Positions 1 through 6,567 of a DNA stretch of 7,307 nt are shown here, piece by piece; the stretch's first letter is position 1; each line of letters begins with the position of its first letter. A program made the position numbers and the translations under genes. The notes under the pieces were generated by a model. The model made no database searches, was not told the DNA's origin, and worked only from the letters and a program-made list of their open reading frames with translations. Origin of the DNA: Parachlamydia sp. (GTDB taxonomy: Bacteria; Chlamydiota; Chlamydiia; Chlamydiales; Parachlamydiaceae); assembly GCA_021298935.1 (NCBI GenBank), contig JAJTHR010000323.1, forward strand, positions 1 through 7,307. Direction: 5' to 3'.

Positions 1-193
1 GATGGAACATCATCAACTCATTGGCAGAAGCAGTTGCTGGATCACCTAGGTTGGTTTTAAGGGCGACTTAACGAACGATATGTCATTTATCACCTCGCCT
101 CGTTTGCGCAGCAAACGGGGCGAGGTGGTGAATAGTCACAATTTATACCTGTTTTTTTTAAAAAATCTATTTTTTATTTTCTAATTGAATATA
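1..193. other. Intergenic or edge region with hairpin and AT-rich tract
   Basis: No gene can be assigned firmly here. On the plus strand two frames are open to the left edge: one ends in TAA at 58-60 (last residues read LLDHLGWF), the other in TAA at 69-71 (last residues read RLVLRAT). Either could be the 3' end of a convergent gene entering from the left, but about 20 codons cannot decide this, and one minus frame is also open. A strong hairpin lies at 91-127. From about 140 the sequence becomes very AT-rich, with T8 at 152-159 followed by A6 at 160-165, and this composition continues into the tail of the shikimate kinase gene. Confidence 0.5.
85..133. terminator. Strong GC-rich hairpin downstream of the aro operon, possible terminator
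   Basis: The arms at 91-107 and 111-127 are inverted copies over 17 bp, with a GCA triloop at 108-110. The only imperfection is position 100 against 118, which is a U-G wobble if transcribed from the plus strand but an A-C mismatch from the minus strand. On the plus strand the stem can extend out to 85/133 with further A-T and wobble pairs. It sits about 66 bases beyond the stop of the shikimate kinase gene, where a terminator is expected, and could serve both strands if a convergent gene ends to its left. Neither side has an immediate U-tract: the T8 run begins 24 bases after the core stem on the plus strand. Canonical intrinsic termination is therefore uncertain, and a dispersed palindromic repeat is an alternative. 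Confidence 0.4.
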
Positions 194-733
194 TCAAACT
201 TTTCGAGAGGATAAAAAATTGATTATGCTAGAATTTAATAAAAAATAAGAACAAAGTATATTAAAATTGTTTTTTGTACAATCACTTAATTTTAAAGTAA
301 GATCAGCCCATTCTGCGTAAAGCAAGGAACGCTGTTGATAGAAATCGTGCAAAGTTTGATTCTCTGGCAGGTAGGCCGGGGCGGTAGGAAGCCGCTTGAC
401 AAGCAAGCTGAATGGAACATCAAGGTACACAAGCTTCGCATGCTTACGCAGAGACAGGCCGCACTCCACGGATTCTAAAATCCCCCCGCCGGTTGCGATG
501 ACAGCTAGCTGCTTTTTATTTTCTATCTCAAAGAGCACTTTTTTTTCAGCTTCTCGAAAGGTGCGAGGGCCGTACCGTAAATAAATTTCCCTTGGCGATA
601 GCCCTGCATGTTGCCGGCTTAAAGAAGCATCCGTATCGATGAAGTTCCATTGCAGCTTTTCTGCCAGCAGGGCGCCAAGGGTTGTTTTCCCGCTTGCCTG
701 AAATCCAATGAGGGCAATGTTAGAGACGCTCAA
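194..733 (-). CDS. aroK: Shikimate kinase
   Basis: Phosphorylates shikimate with ATP to shikimate 3-phosphate, a cytosolic step between the AroE and AroA reactions of the fusion protein encoded just upstream. With the start chosen here the protein has 179 residues, usual for the family. Visible motifs are the Walker A loop GFQASGKT (about 10-17), the shikimate-binding DTD (33-35), an FRE with the conserved Arg at about 60, the ATGGG loop (about 80-84), and R-x3-Y-x3-A near 135-143. The start is TTG at 731-733, with AGG about 8 bases upstream, overlapping the fusion gene by 14 bases. The reading frame also allows TTG at 761-763 (189 residues), which adds ten residues the family lacks and has no visible ribosome site. 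There is no in-frame ATG near the N-terminus. Oddities: the usual RP arginine of the ATP lid reads APAYL, and the last 30 or so residues come from very AT-rich DNA. Chlamydial homologues are often named aroL. Confidence 0.88.
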   Translation of the reverse strand: MSVSNIALIGFQASGKTTLGALLAEKLQWNFIDTDASLSRQHAGLSPREIYLRYGPRTFREAEKKVLFEIENKKQLAVIATGGGILESVECGLSLRKHAKLVYLDVPFSLLVKRLPTAPAYLPENQTLHDFYQQRSLLYAEWADLTLKLSDCTKNNFNILCSYFLLNSSIINFLSSRKV

Positions 734-3452
734 GGGAAGCGCCTGCTTTTTGCATGTCCTCAATAAAATGAGGGTAGCTTTTTTGAATGCAATCCACTCC
801 CTGCACCACCGTTTCTCCCTCGGCCCCCATGCCCGCTACAATCAATGCCATGGCAATGCGATGGTCTCCATGGCTATCCACCATGGCTCCTTTAAGTTTG
901 GACAGACGAATGCAAAGCCCCTCTCCCCATTCTTCGATACACGCCCCCATCTTGCTTAATTCGGTCCTCATGGCGTGCAGGCGATCAGATTCTTTATTGC
1001 GTGCATTGGCAGCATTGACTAACTGGGTCTCCCCTTCTGCAAAACAACCCAGCACTGCCAAAATGGGTACGGCGTCAATGAGCGGATTGACATCCACAAC
1101 GCTCCCCTTCAAGCTGCCATCAGGGTGAACAACCCATTGATTCTTTGTATAAGAAATCGATGCGCCCATTTGCTTTAAAATAAAGAAAAGCTCTTTGTCT
1201 CCCTGAACATCTTCCATGTCCGCTCCCTCAATAATCAATGCAGAGCGGGTGACTAGGGCGGCAGCGAGAGGAAATGCCGCTGCGCTTAAATCGCCCGGTA
1301 TTGTGGTTTGAAAGGCAGGACGCTTTCTTTTCCCATGAATGATAAAGCGCTCAAAGTTGTCGTGGCTGTATTGCACGCCTAATCGGTCCAGCCAGGAGAG
1401 CGTCAGTGCCAGCCATGGTTTTTCTCCTGCCTGCCGGGCAGTAATTGTTGTTTTACCGTCAATAAAGGAGGCAGCCATCAATAGCGCAGACACAGGCTGC
1501 GAATCAATGCCATCCATGTGAATGTTTCCTGCCTGTAAAGGCCCCCTTACAGTAAAAGGGGCATAATCGCCACCTGATGGGAATAAGTGGGCACCCAGCT
1601 GCGCCAGGCCGCTTCGCAACGCCCCAATCGGCCGGTTTGAGCAAATGGAGGCATCGCCTGTCACCTCGATTTCGCATTCCCCAAGCGCTGCCAGAGCTGC
1701 TCCAAAACGGAGCACTTGTCCAGAATTTCCCGCATCGATGATTTTTTTTTCAGACGCGGGCTGCCCGCTCACTCCCTGGATATAAATTGCGTTTCCTTTT
1801 TTTGTTATGCAGGCGCCTAATGCCTGGGCTGCCTGAAGGGCTCTTTCACAATCTGGGGAACTGAGAATCCCTTCTATACAGGAAGTGCCATGGGCCATCG
1901 CTCCCAGCAATATGGCGCGGATGGAGTGGGACTTGGAGGGAGGCAAAACGACTCTTCCGTCTAAAGTGGATTTTTTTACGCGGATGGCGTTCGATAAAGG
2001 ATGTGCTTCCCAAATGACGGCACGTACTTTTTCCTCTTCAACTTCACAAAGCCAACGTTTGAATTGCTTAGCTGCCTGAGCCACAAAAAGCTCGACGCCT
2101 GAATGGACGATGCACCCTTTTTCCCTCGCACATGCCATTAAAGGAGTATTATCGAAAGAAACGGCATCTAACACCCGGGATCCAGGTAATAGGCAATCGG
2201 GAGAAATAGGCATTTCATAAGGGGGCTGCATGCCGACAGAGGTGGCATTGATTAAAATGTCATAGCCTAAACGGGCGTATTCAGGCATCTCTTCCAGACT
2301 GCCCCAATCGCACCCTAATAGAGAGGCTAAATGCTCGGCCTTCTCTGCTGTACGATTCAGGATGATCGCCTCTCCTCCTGCATCCTGGGCTGCCTTGGCA
2401 ATGGCATAAGCCGTGCCGCCCGCCCCCAAAATGATGATTTTCTTCCCCTTTACATCACCCAAAATTTGCAAGGCCCCAGTGCCATCCGTATTATCGGCAT
2501 ACATATTGGATGGCTCAAAATGTAGTGTATTGCATGCAAAGGGAGAAACGCTCTCCATTAGGGACGCTATGGCTTTTTTGTGGGGCATGGTGATGCTTAA
2601 GCCTGCGATGTTCAAATTTTGAATTTGATTCATAAACGCTTGCAGCTCATTTTTTGCCACTGTAAATTTATAGTAGATACCATCCCTTTCAAAATGTCTT
2701 AGCACAGCATTGTGGGTGATGTGGCTAACGCTCTGCACGACGGGGTCACCGACCAAACCGAAGAGGGCCGTCGCTTGCGTTAACCTTTTAAAGTGGTAGA
2801 CATCCACCATTGTTTGCAGCGGAATCTGTCCAGGCGCTGTTTCTATCCCCTCTTTTAAAGCAGCAAATGTGAAAGGCTGCCCGGACAAGGGACTCAATAC
2901 CCTTGTGCAATCCCCCTCTTTCCCCAAGCCGATCAAGCAAAGGCAGCTTTTTCGTTGATTAATTTGCTTGGCCTTGTTTAATAGTGCCAGCCCTTCAACG
3001 GCTGAAGAGACAGGAACTGCTAATTTATAATAATGACCCGGGAGGGAAAGAAGCCGTTCAATGCATGCATCGAGGCAAAAAGGGGCTTGCCCTCTTTCGT
3101 GCCATGAAAGGATCCACTTTGTCTGCGGTGATAGATCTTGCAATTCCCTGATCTGGCAAAGAGGCAAGTCAGCCTCTAAATCCATGTAGGCCGGTTGTTG
3201 AAGAGCCATTGCCTTTAAAATAGCAAACCGGTCTCCCCTATAGCGGCCTCCTTGATGGGCCGAACGCAGCGTCAGTAAAAGGGTTTTTGGCAAAAGCTCT
3301 TTCAGACGTTTGATAGTGCTGTTTGTAGGATCCAAATAATCCATGCGCACCTCAATCCAATCGGCAAAAGGGGTGGCCTGTAGGATGGCCCGTTCAATTT
3401 CTTGAATGGTGGAAAAAGCGAGGGAAACACAAAGCGCTGTCGGGGAACTCAT
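720..3452 (-). CDS. aroDE-aroA: Trifunctional AroD-AroE-AroA fusion (3-dehydroquinate dehydratase / shikimate dehydrogenase / EPSP synthase)
   Basis: A 910-residue fusion of three shikimate-pathway enzymes. Residues about 1-222 are a type I dehydroquinate dehydratase: EVRMDYL (34-40), DLE (91-93), SWH with catalytic His118, YYKLA with Schiff-base Lys143, and APGQ (206-209). Residues about 228-475 are NADP-dependent shikimate dehydrogenase: SVSHITHN (241-248), TMPHK with catalytic Lys292, NTDGTGA with Asp323, nucleotide loop GAGGTA (343-348), NRT (366-368), NATSVGM (402-408). Residues about 490-910 are EPSP synthase, which joins PEP to shikimate 3-phosphate: PPSKSHS with Lys507, GNSGQVLR (575-582), PGDLSAAAF (719-727), Asp793 in PLIDAVPILAV, KESDR (820-824), DHRIAMA (863-869), KSYP (891-894). 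All three sets of main catalytic residues look intact. The start ATG is the first after an in-frame stop and has no clear Shine-Dalgarno. It lies 14 bases after the preceding gene, so translational coupling is likely. No ATG, GTG or TTG falls between the end of AroE and the first AroA motif, which argues for a true fusion. AroDE fusion is known in chlamydiae; the added AroA is unusual. Confidence 0.95.
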   Translation of the reverse strand: MSSPTALCVSLAFSTIQEIERAILQATPFADWIEVRMDYLDPTNSTIKRLKELLPKTLLLTLRSAHQGGRYRGDRFAILKAMALQQPAYMDLEADLPLCQIRELQDLSPQTKWILSWHERGQAPFCLDACIERLLSLPGHYYKLAVPVSSAVEGLALLNKAKQINQRKSCLCLIGLGKEGDCTRVLSPLSGQPFTFAALKEGIETAPGQIPLQTMVDVYHFKRLTQATALFGLVGDPVVQSVSHITHNAVLRHFERDGIYYKFTVAKNELQAFMNQIQNLNIAGLSITMPHKKAIASLMESVSPFACNTLHFEPSNMYADNTDGTGALQILGDVKGKKIIILGAGGTAYAIAKAAQDAGGEAIILNRTAEKAEHLASLLGCDWGSLEEMPEYARLGYDILINATSVGMQPPYEMPISPDCLLPGSRVLDAVSFDNTPLMACAREKGCIVHSGVELFVAQAAKQFKRWLCEVEEEKVRAVIWEAHPLSNAIRVKKSTLDGRVVLPPSKSHSIRAILLGAMAHGTSCIEGILSSPDCERALQAAQALGACITKKGNAIYIQGVSGQPASEKKIIDAGNSGQVLRFGAALAALGECEIEVTGDASICSNRPIGALRSGLAQLGAHLFPSGGDYAPFTVRGPLQAGNIHMDGIDSQPVSALLMAASFIDGKTTITARQAGEKPWLALTLSWLDRLGVQYSHDNFERFIIHGKRKRPAFQTTIPGDLSAAAFPLAAALVTRSALIIEGADMEDVQGDKELFFILKQMGASISYTKNQWVVHPDGSLKGSVVDVNPLIDAVPILAVLGCFAEGETQLVNAANARNKESDRLHAMRTELSKMGACIEEWGEGLCIRLSKLKGAMVDSHGDHRIAMALIVAGMGAEGETVVQGVDCIQKSYPHFIEDMQKAGASLERL

Positions 3453-3466
3453 AGCGGATTTTTAGT

Positions 3467-4060
3467 TTATAAACCTGGAACAGAAAAATTATCAATGAAA
3501 AGCTGATAGTCCTGCCGGTTAAAATCGGTATTTTTTACCACATAGGTCAACACATAAACCGTTTTATTCAGTAAGAAAGTTTTGCCCTCAATGTCATAAT
3601 CCTTATTTACCATATGAAAATCGACAGCGGGCTGTTTTTTGAATTCAGCATCTCTAGACTCAAGCAAATGGTTATCAGGACTGCTGGCAACAAGCTCTTC
3701 CATCACTTCATTCAAGAGCTCATTGGCATTGACAACCTTATAGTTGGGCGGATAAGTAATCACGCTGACCATATAGACGGACCCTTGAAGATTTTCAGAC
3801 GCATATATTTCATACAAACGTTTCATATCCGTTCCAGGGACAGCGACCGTTTCTTTGACAAATTGAGGATTGGCAGGAAAAAGGGCTTTAAAGGTATTAT
3901 TTTCAGGGGTAAATTCATTCCAGTCGGCCTGGCGTGGAACATTAAGTTCACCGGATGTCGAACCGGGTAAAATTTTGTAAGAATCTTTCAGATTGGATGC
4001 CAGGAAAAGAATAGTGAGCATCAGTAAGGCGAAGACCGATAAAATAATGGTTTTGTACAT
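3467..4060 (-). CDS. Membrane-anchored protein of unknown function
   Basis: I do not recognise a named family. The 197-residue protein begins MYKT, followed by one strongly hydrophobic segment (about 4-22), then a soluble domain. There is no cysteine lipobox, so it is probably an uncleaved signal anchor or a signal peptide with a poor cleavage site, placing the domain outside the inner membrane. The soluble part starts WNEFTPENNTFKALFPANP (about 47-65) and ends in an NFSVPGL tail. This resembles the loose pattern of small beta-rich domains with an F-x3-FP-x2-P opening and a Y-x-LxV-like strand order, but the resemblance is weak. AGAGGA lies 4 bases before the ATG, a close but usable ribosome site. 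The gene sits 12 bases after pfp and 14 before the aro fusion, so it is co-transcribed with metabolic genes though nothing in it suggests an enzyme. Confidence 0.8.
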   Translation of the reverse strand: MYKTIILSVFALLMLTILFLASNLKDSYKILPGSTSGELNVPRQADWNEFTPENNTFKALFPANPQFVKETVAVPGTDMKRLYEIYASENLQGSVYMVSVITYPPNYKVVNANELLNEVMEELVASSPDNHLLESRDAEFKKQPAVDFHMVNKDYDIEGKTFLLNKTVYVLTYVVKNTDFNRQDYQLFIDNFSVPGL

Positions 4061-4072
4061 GGATCCTCTGTT

Positions 4073-5701
4073 TTATCCTTCAAGTATGAGGGGCAGGCGA
4101 TCCACCACTGAAGAGGGGCCTGCAAATTGAATAGGCCCGGGTGATTGATAGTCATCTTTCATCCCCCATTCTTCCCTCATTTTACAAAATTTTTGAAATG
4201 CAAATCCATTTAAATCGACCAGCGCTTTTTGAATGACGATTTTTTTCTTCCCTTCACGATTTTCCTCTCCGAGCATTGAAGTAATCGGTACGCCTAAAAC
4301 AGACCACTCCTCCACTGGTTTCGTTAGACCTTTAATGCAGGCCATGTAACCGTTTTTTTTATTTTGTATAAGTAGGGTTGCTGCAAATCCCAGTGCGTAG
4401 CAATAGGCGGCATCAAAGTTAGTCGGCAAGGCTGAGCGCCCTTCATACCCGCAAAACTGCGGCTGTGGATTAAATTTTCCTTTGTAAACGCCTTGTTTTT
4501 TTAGTAGCTCAAGCTCGTTCTGCACAAGTTCAAGAAGAAGACGCTCTGTTTCAATCTTGGACACCTGTACATTACCATGGGCATCCCGCTCAAGCAAAAG
4601 CTGCCTTTGTATCAATTCAGGAAGACTTTTTAAACAATTAGTGGAAGAGTGGCTCAATAAGGGAAGCAAATAGTCGAGCTGCGCGGCATGGGAAGCGACC
4701 CAATTTTGATCGGAGGCCAAGATCGAATTCAACTCCTTGATCATCTCTTTAATATCGGAAACGAATTCGATCAAACCCTCAGGGACAAGGATGACACCGT
4801 AATCAAGGGAGTTGTCAGCCCGCTTCCGCACAAGGTCTGCAATCATTAAAACCACATCTCTTAATGTCAATTGGCGCTGAGCGACTTCTTCGCCAATGAG
4901 AGCCAAATTAGGATGGGTCTGCAGCGCGCATTCAAGGGTAATGTGGGAAGCTGATCTTCCCATGAGCTTGATAAAATGGTAGTATTTCTTCGAGGAGGAC
5001 GCATCAGTTTGAATATTCCCAATGATTTCGGCATAAATTTTAGTAGCCGTATCAAATCCAAAAGAGAGCTCGATAAAGCTGTTTTTTAAATCCCCATCAA
5101 TCGTTTTTGGCACTCCCACCACACAGGTAGACTGTCCGTTTTTTTTAAAGACTTCCGCTAAAAAGGCGGCATTCGTATTGGAGTCATCCCCGCCTATCAC
5201 CACCAGGCCGTCTAAACCAAGCTCCCTGACCGTGGCTAAAGCACCCTGAAACTGTTCTTCTTTCTCAATCTTGGTACGTCCCGAGCCGATGATGTCAAAT
5301 CCTCCCTGATTGCGATAATTTAACAAAAGATCTGCGTTGATTTCTACCCACTTGTTAGAGATGATTCCTGCCGGCCCATCCAAAAACCCGATAAGGGAGC
5401 TGACTGGATGCAATTTTTTCAAGGCATCAAACAGCCCTGCAATCACATTATGGCCCCCACTCGCCTGTCCGCCCGACAGCACCACTCCAATTTTTAGGGG
5501 TAAAAACTCATCAGCCCTCCCTTGAAAAAAGCTGACAATCGGTTGAGAACAGGTTAAAGGGAATTTTTCTTCAATAAATGATGGACAGGGGATGATTTCT
5601 TCTTCCTTCAGCGCCAGTTGTGAAAGATTTGCAAGGGAGAGGGGAAGGGGCGGTTTGTATGCCAGCCGCGCTTGTTGCAGGGGGCTTTTGGAATGATTCA
5701 T
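4073..5701 (-). CDS. pfp: Pyrophosphate-dependent 6-phosphofructokinase (long form)
   Basis: Reversibly phosphorylates fructose 6-phosphate to fructose 1,6-bisphosphate with pyrophosphate as donor, serving both glycolysis and gluconeogenesis in the cytosol. At 542 residues it fits the long PPi-PFK group. Motifs in order: phosphate-binding GGQASGGHNV (77-86), GGDDS (170-174), where the second Asp replaces the Gly of ATP-dependent enzymes and marks PPi use, PKTIDGDL (198-205) with catalytic Asp202 and the PPi-type Lys199, MGRSASH (247-253), PEG (307-309), and GYEGRSALP (418-426). The start ATG overlaps the upstream stop as ATGA and has a strong AGGAGG just before it; no other in-frame ATG precedes the first motif. 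The first 68 residues or so form an N-terminal extension typical of the group. A hydrolase gene next to PPi-PFK is also a chlamydial arrangement, as I recall it. Confidence 0.95.
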   Translation of the reverse strand: MNHSKSPLQQARLAYKPPLPLSLANLSQLALKEEEIIPCPSFIEEKFPLTCSQPIVSFFQGRADEFLPLKIGVVLSGGQASGGHNVIAGLFDALKKLHPVSSLIGFLDGPAGIISNKWVEINADLLLNYRNQGGFDIIGSGRTKIEKEEQFQGALATVRELGLDGLVVIGGDDSNTNAAFLAEVFKKNGQSTCVVGVPKTIDGDLKNSFIELSFGFDTATKIYAEIIGNIQTDASSSKKYYHFIKLMGRSASHITLECALQTHPNLALIGEEVAQRQLTLRDVVLMIADLVRKRADNSLDYGVILVPEGLIEFVSDIKEMIKELNSILASDQNWVASHAAQLDYLLPLLSHSSTNCLKSLPELIQRQLLLERDAHGNVQVSKIETERLLLELVQNELELLKKQGVYKGKFNPQPQFCGYEGRSALPTNFDAAYCYALGFAATLLIQNKKNGYMACIKGLTKPVEEWSVLGVPITSMLGEENREGKKKIVIQKALVDLNGFAFQKFCKMREEWGMKDDYQSPGPIQFAGPSSVVDRLPLILEG

Positions 5702-6501
5702 GTACCTCCTAAAAGGGTTTTTTTAAACCAATCACAGGTTTCCTGGATGGCAATTTCTTGCTCGCTTGCTTCAGAGAAGTCATGGTCGCTATTGGGGAGC
5801 ACAATAAAGCGGGTGTTTTCAGCTTCCCCGCGGGCTTTTTTATACCCTTTTGCATGCTCGATTTTCACGACAAGATCCTGCTCGCCATGAATATGTAAAA
5901 GCGGGACGTTTTTCAGCTCCGCCACATTTTTTTCAATGTCCAATTTAAAAAATTGCTGCAGAAAATCCATGTTAGGGAAACTGGCCGGTAAGTGCTTCAA
6001 AATATCCTTGGTAATGAGCAAAGCAGGATTGGCTTTTACCGTTTCCCACAGCTTTCTCCAAGGCTCACTCGTAAAGACAGGAGCCCATAGAGCCAAACTT
6101 TTGACGCCAGGAAAAGCACTGGCGGACAAAATAGCAATGGCACCGCCAAGCGAGCGGCCAAGTAAGCCAATACTTTCAGAATCTACTTGAGGATGATTTT
6201 TTAAAAAATTTAGGCAAAGCAGGGTGTCGCTCAGCTTGCCTTCCATGGTAATATCTTTAAAGTCCCCCTCGCTATCGCCGGCGCAGCGGTAATCAAAACG
6301 GAGGACTGCGATCCCTTCAGCCGCCATTCTTTTAGCCAAGCTGACAAACAATCGGTACTTGCCGCATTTATTCCCTGCAAAACCTGAACAGATGACAATA
6401 GCCGGGACTTTTTGCCCTTTTAGCGGGCGGTGAAGAACTGCAAAGATTTTTTGACTCTGGTTGGTTAAAACAACGCTTTCACGCTCTTCCACTTTTTGCA
6501 T
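5698..6501 (-). CDS. Alpha/beta hydrolase (esterase/acyl hydrolase-like)
   Basis: A 267-residue alpha/beta-fold serine hydrolase with the full catalytic triad visible: nucleophile Ser117 in GRSLG (115-119), Asp209 in HGEQDLVV, and His240 in SDHDF. The oxyanion-hole strand is around VICSGFAGNK (36-45), and RFDYRCAGDSEG (68-79) is the usual HG-x-G-type follow-on strand in this subgroup. The region about 143-190 is a short cap. No signal peptide is seen, so it is probably cytosolic. The substrate cannot be told from sequence; the nearest general resemblance is to YqiA/FrsA/BAAT-like and feruloyl-esterase-like hydrolases. The ATG has AGGGG six bases upstream. Its stop overlaps the pfp start by 4 bases, indicating coupled translation and making it the probable first gene of the operon. 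Confidence 0.9.
   Translation of the reverse strand: MQKVEERESVVLTNQSQKIFAVLHRPLKGQKVPAIVICSGFAGNKCGKYRLFVSLAKRMAAEGIAVLRFDYRCAGDSEGDFKDITMEGKLSDTLLCLNFLKNHPQVDSESIGLLGRSLGGAIAILSASAFPGVKSLALWAPVFTSEPWRKLWETVKANPALLITKDILKHLPASFPNMDFLQQFFKLDIEKNVAELKNVPLLHIHGEQDLVVKIEHAKGYKKARGEAENTRFIVLPNSDHDFSEASEQEIAIQETCDWFKKTLLGGT
5704..5710 (-). promoter_or_regulatory. Strong ribosome binding site of pfp inside the hydrolase gene
   Basis: On the minus strand the bases before the pfp ATG read TAGGAGGTACATG. The full AGGAGG complement to the 16S tail lies 3 bases from the start codon, within the last codons of the hydrolase. It is the best Shine-Dalgarno in the window and fixes the pfp start. By contrast the aro fusion gene has none, suggesting pfp is translated more strongly than the aro genes from the same transcript. 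Confidence 0.75.
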
Positions 6502-6567
6502 AGCAAGCCCCTAGAGTTGATTTTTTTACAAATTAACGCGATGTGCGTTTTTTTATACGAAAGAAAA
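6502..6567 (-). promoter_or_regulatory. Leader upstream of the hydrolase: ribosome site and possible -10
   Basis: This 66-base gap separates the serine dehydratase stop from the hydrolase ATG and is AT-rich. AGGGG at 6512-6508 is a well-spaced ribosome site for the hydrolase. A TATAAA at 6557-6552 could be a -10 element, but the position 17 bases upstream reads CCCGGA, not a -35. A 5-bp stem (6535-6539 with 6545-6549) lies between. A promoter here is possible but not demonstrated; readthrough from the serine dehydratase gene is the alternative. Confidence 0.3.

Noticed and set aside
37..47. CTGGATCACCT resembles the 3' end of 16S rRNA
   Set aside because: The upstream bases show no conserved helix of the 16S 3' domain, and the anti-Shine-Dalgarno CTCC that should follow is absent (AGG instead). 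An 11-base match by chance is the simpler reading.
152..165. T8A6 tract as a promoter or replication element
   Set aside because: No partner -35/-10 pair, DnaA-box-like repeat or iterated structure lies near it; it is part of a general AT-rich stretch.
787..1128. Open plus-strand frame of 113 codons opposite the aro fusion gene
   Set aside because: It lies wholly opposite the AroA domain, whose motifs are unmistakable in the minus frame; its translation is low in plausible structure. The same holds for the other plus-strand frames opposite pfp, the hydrolase and the serine dehydratase.
1950..2050. Separate aroDE and aroA genes misjoined in one frame
   Set aside because: There is no stop and no ATG, GTG or TTG between the AroE end and the first AroA motif; the nearest is a TTG at residue 503, which would remove the N-terminal strand. 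A true fusion fits better.
6535..6554. Small hairpin followed by seven T on the plus strand, as a terminator
   Set aside because: The stem is only 5 bp and the T-run faces the wrong way for every gene here; on the minus strand the bases after the stem are not U-rich.
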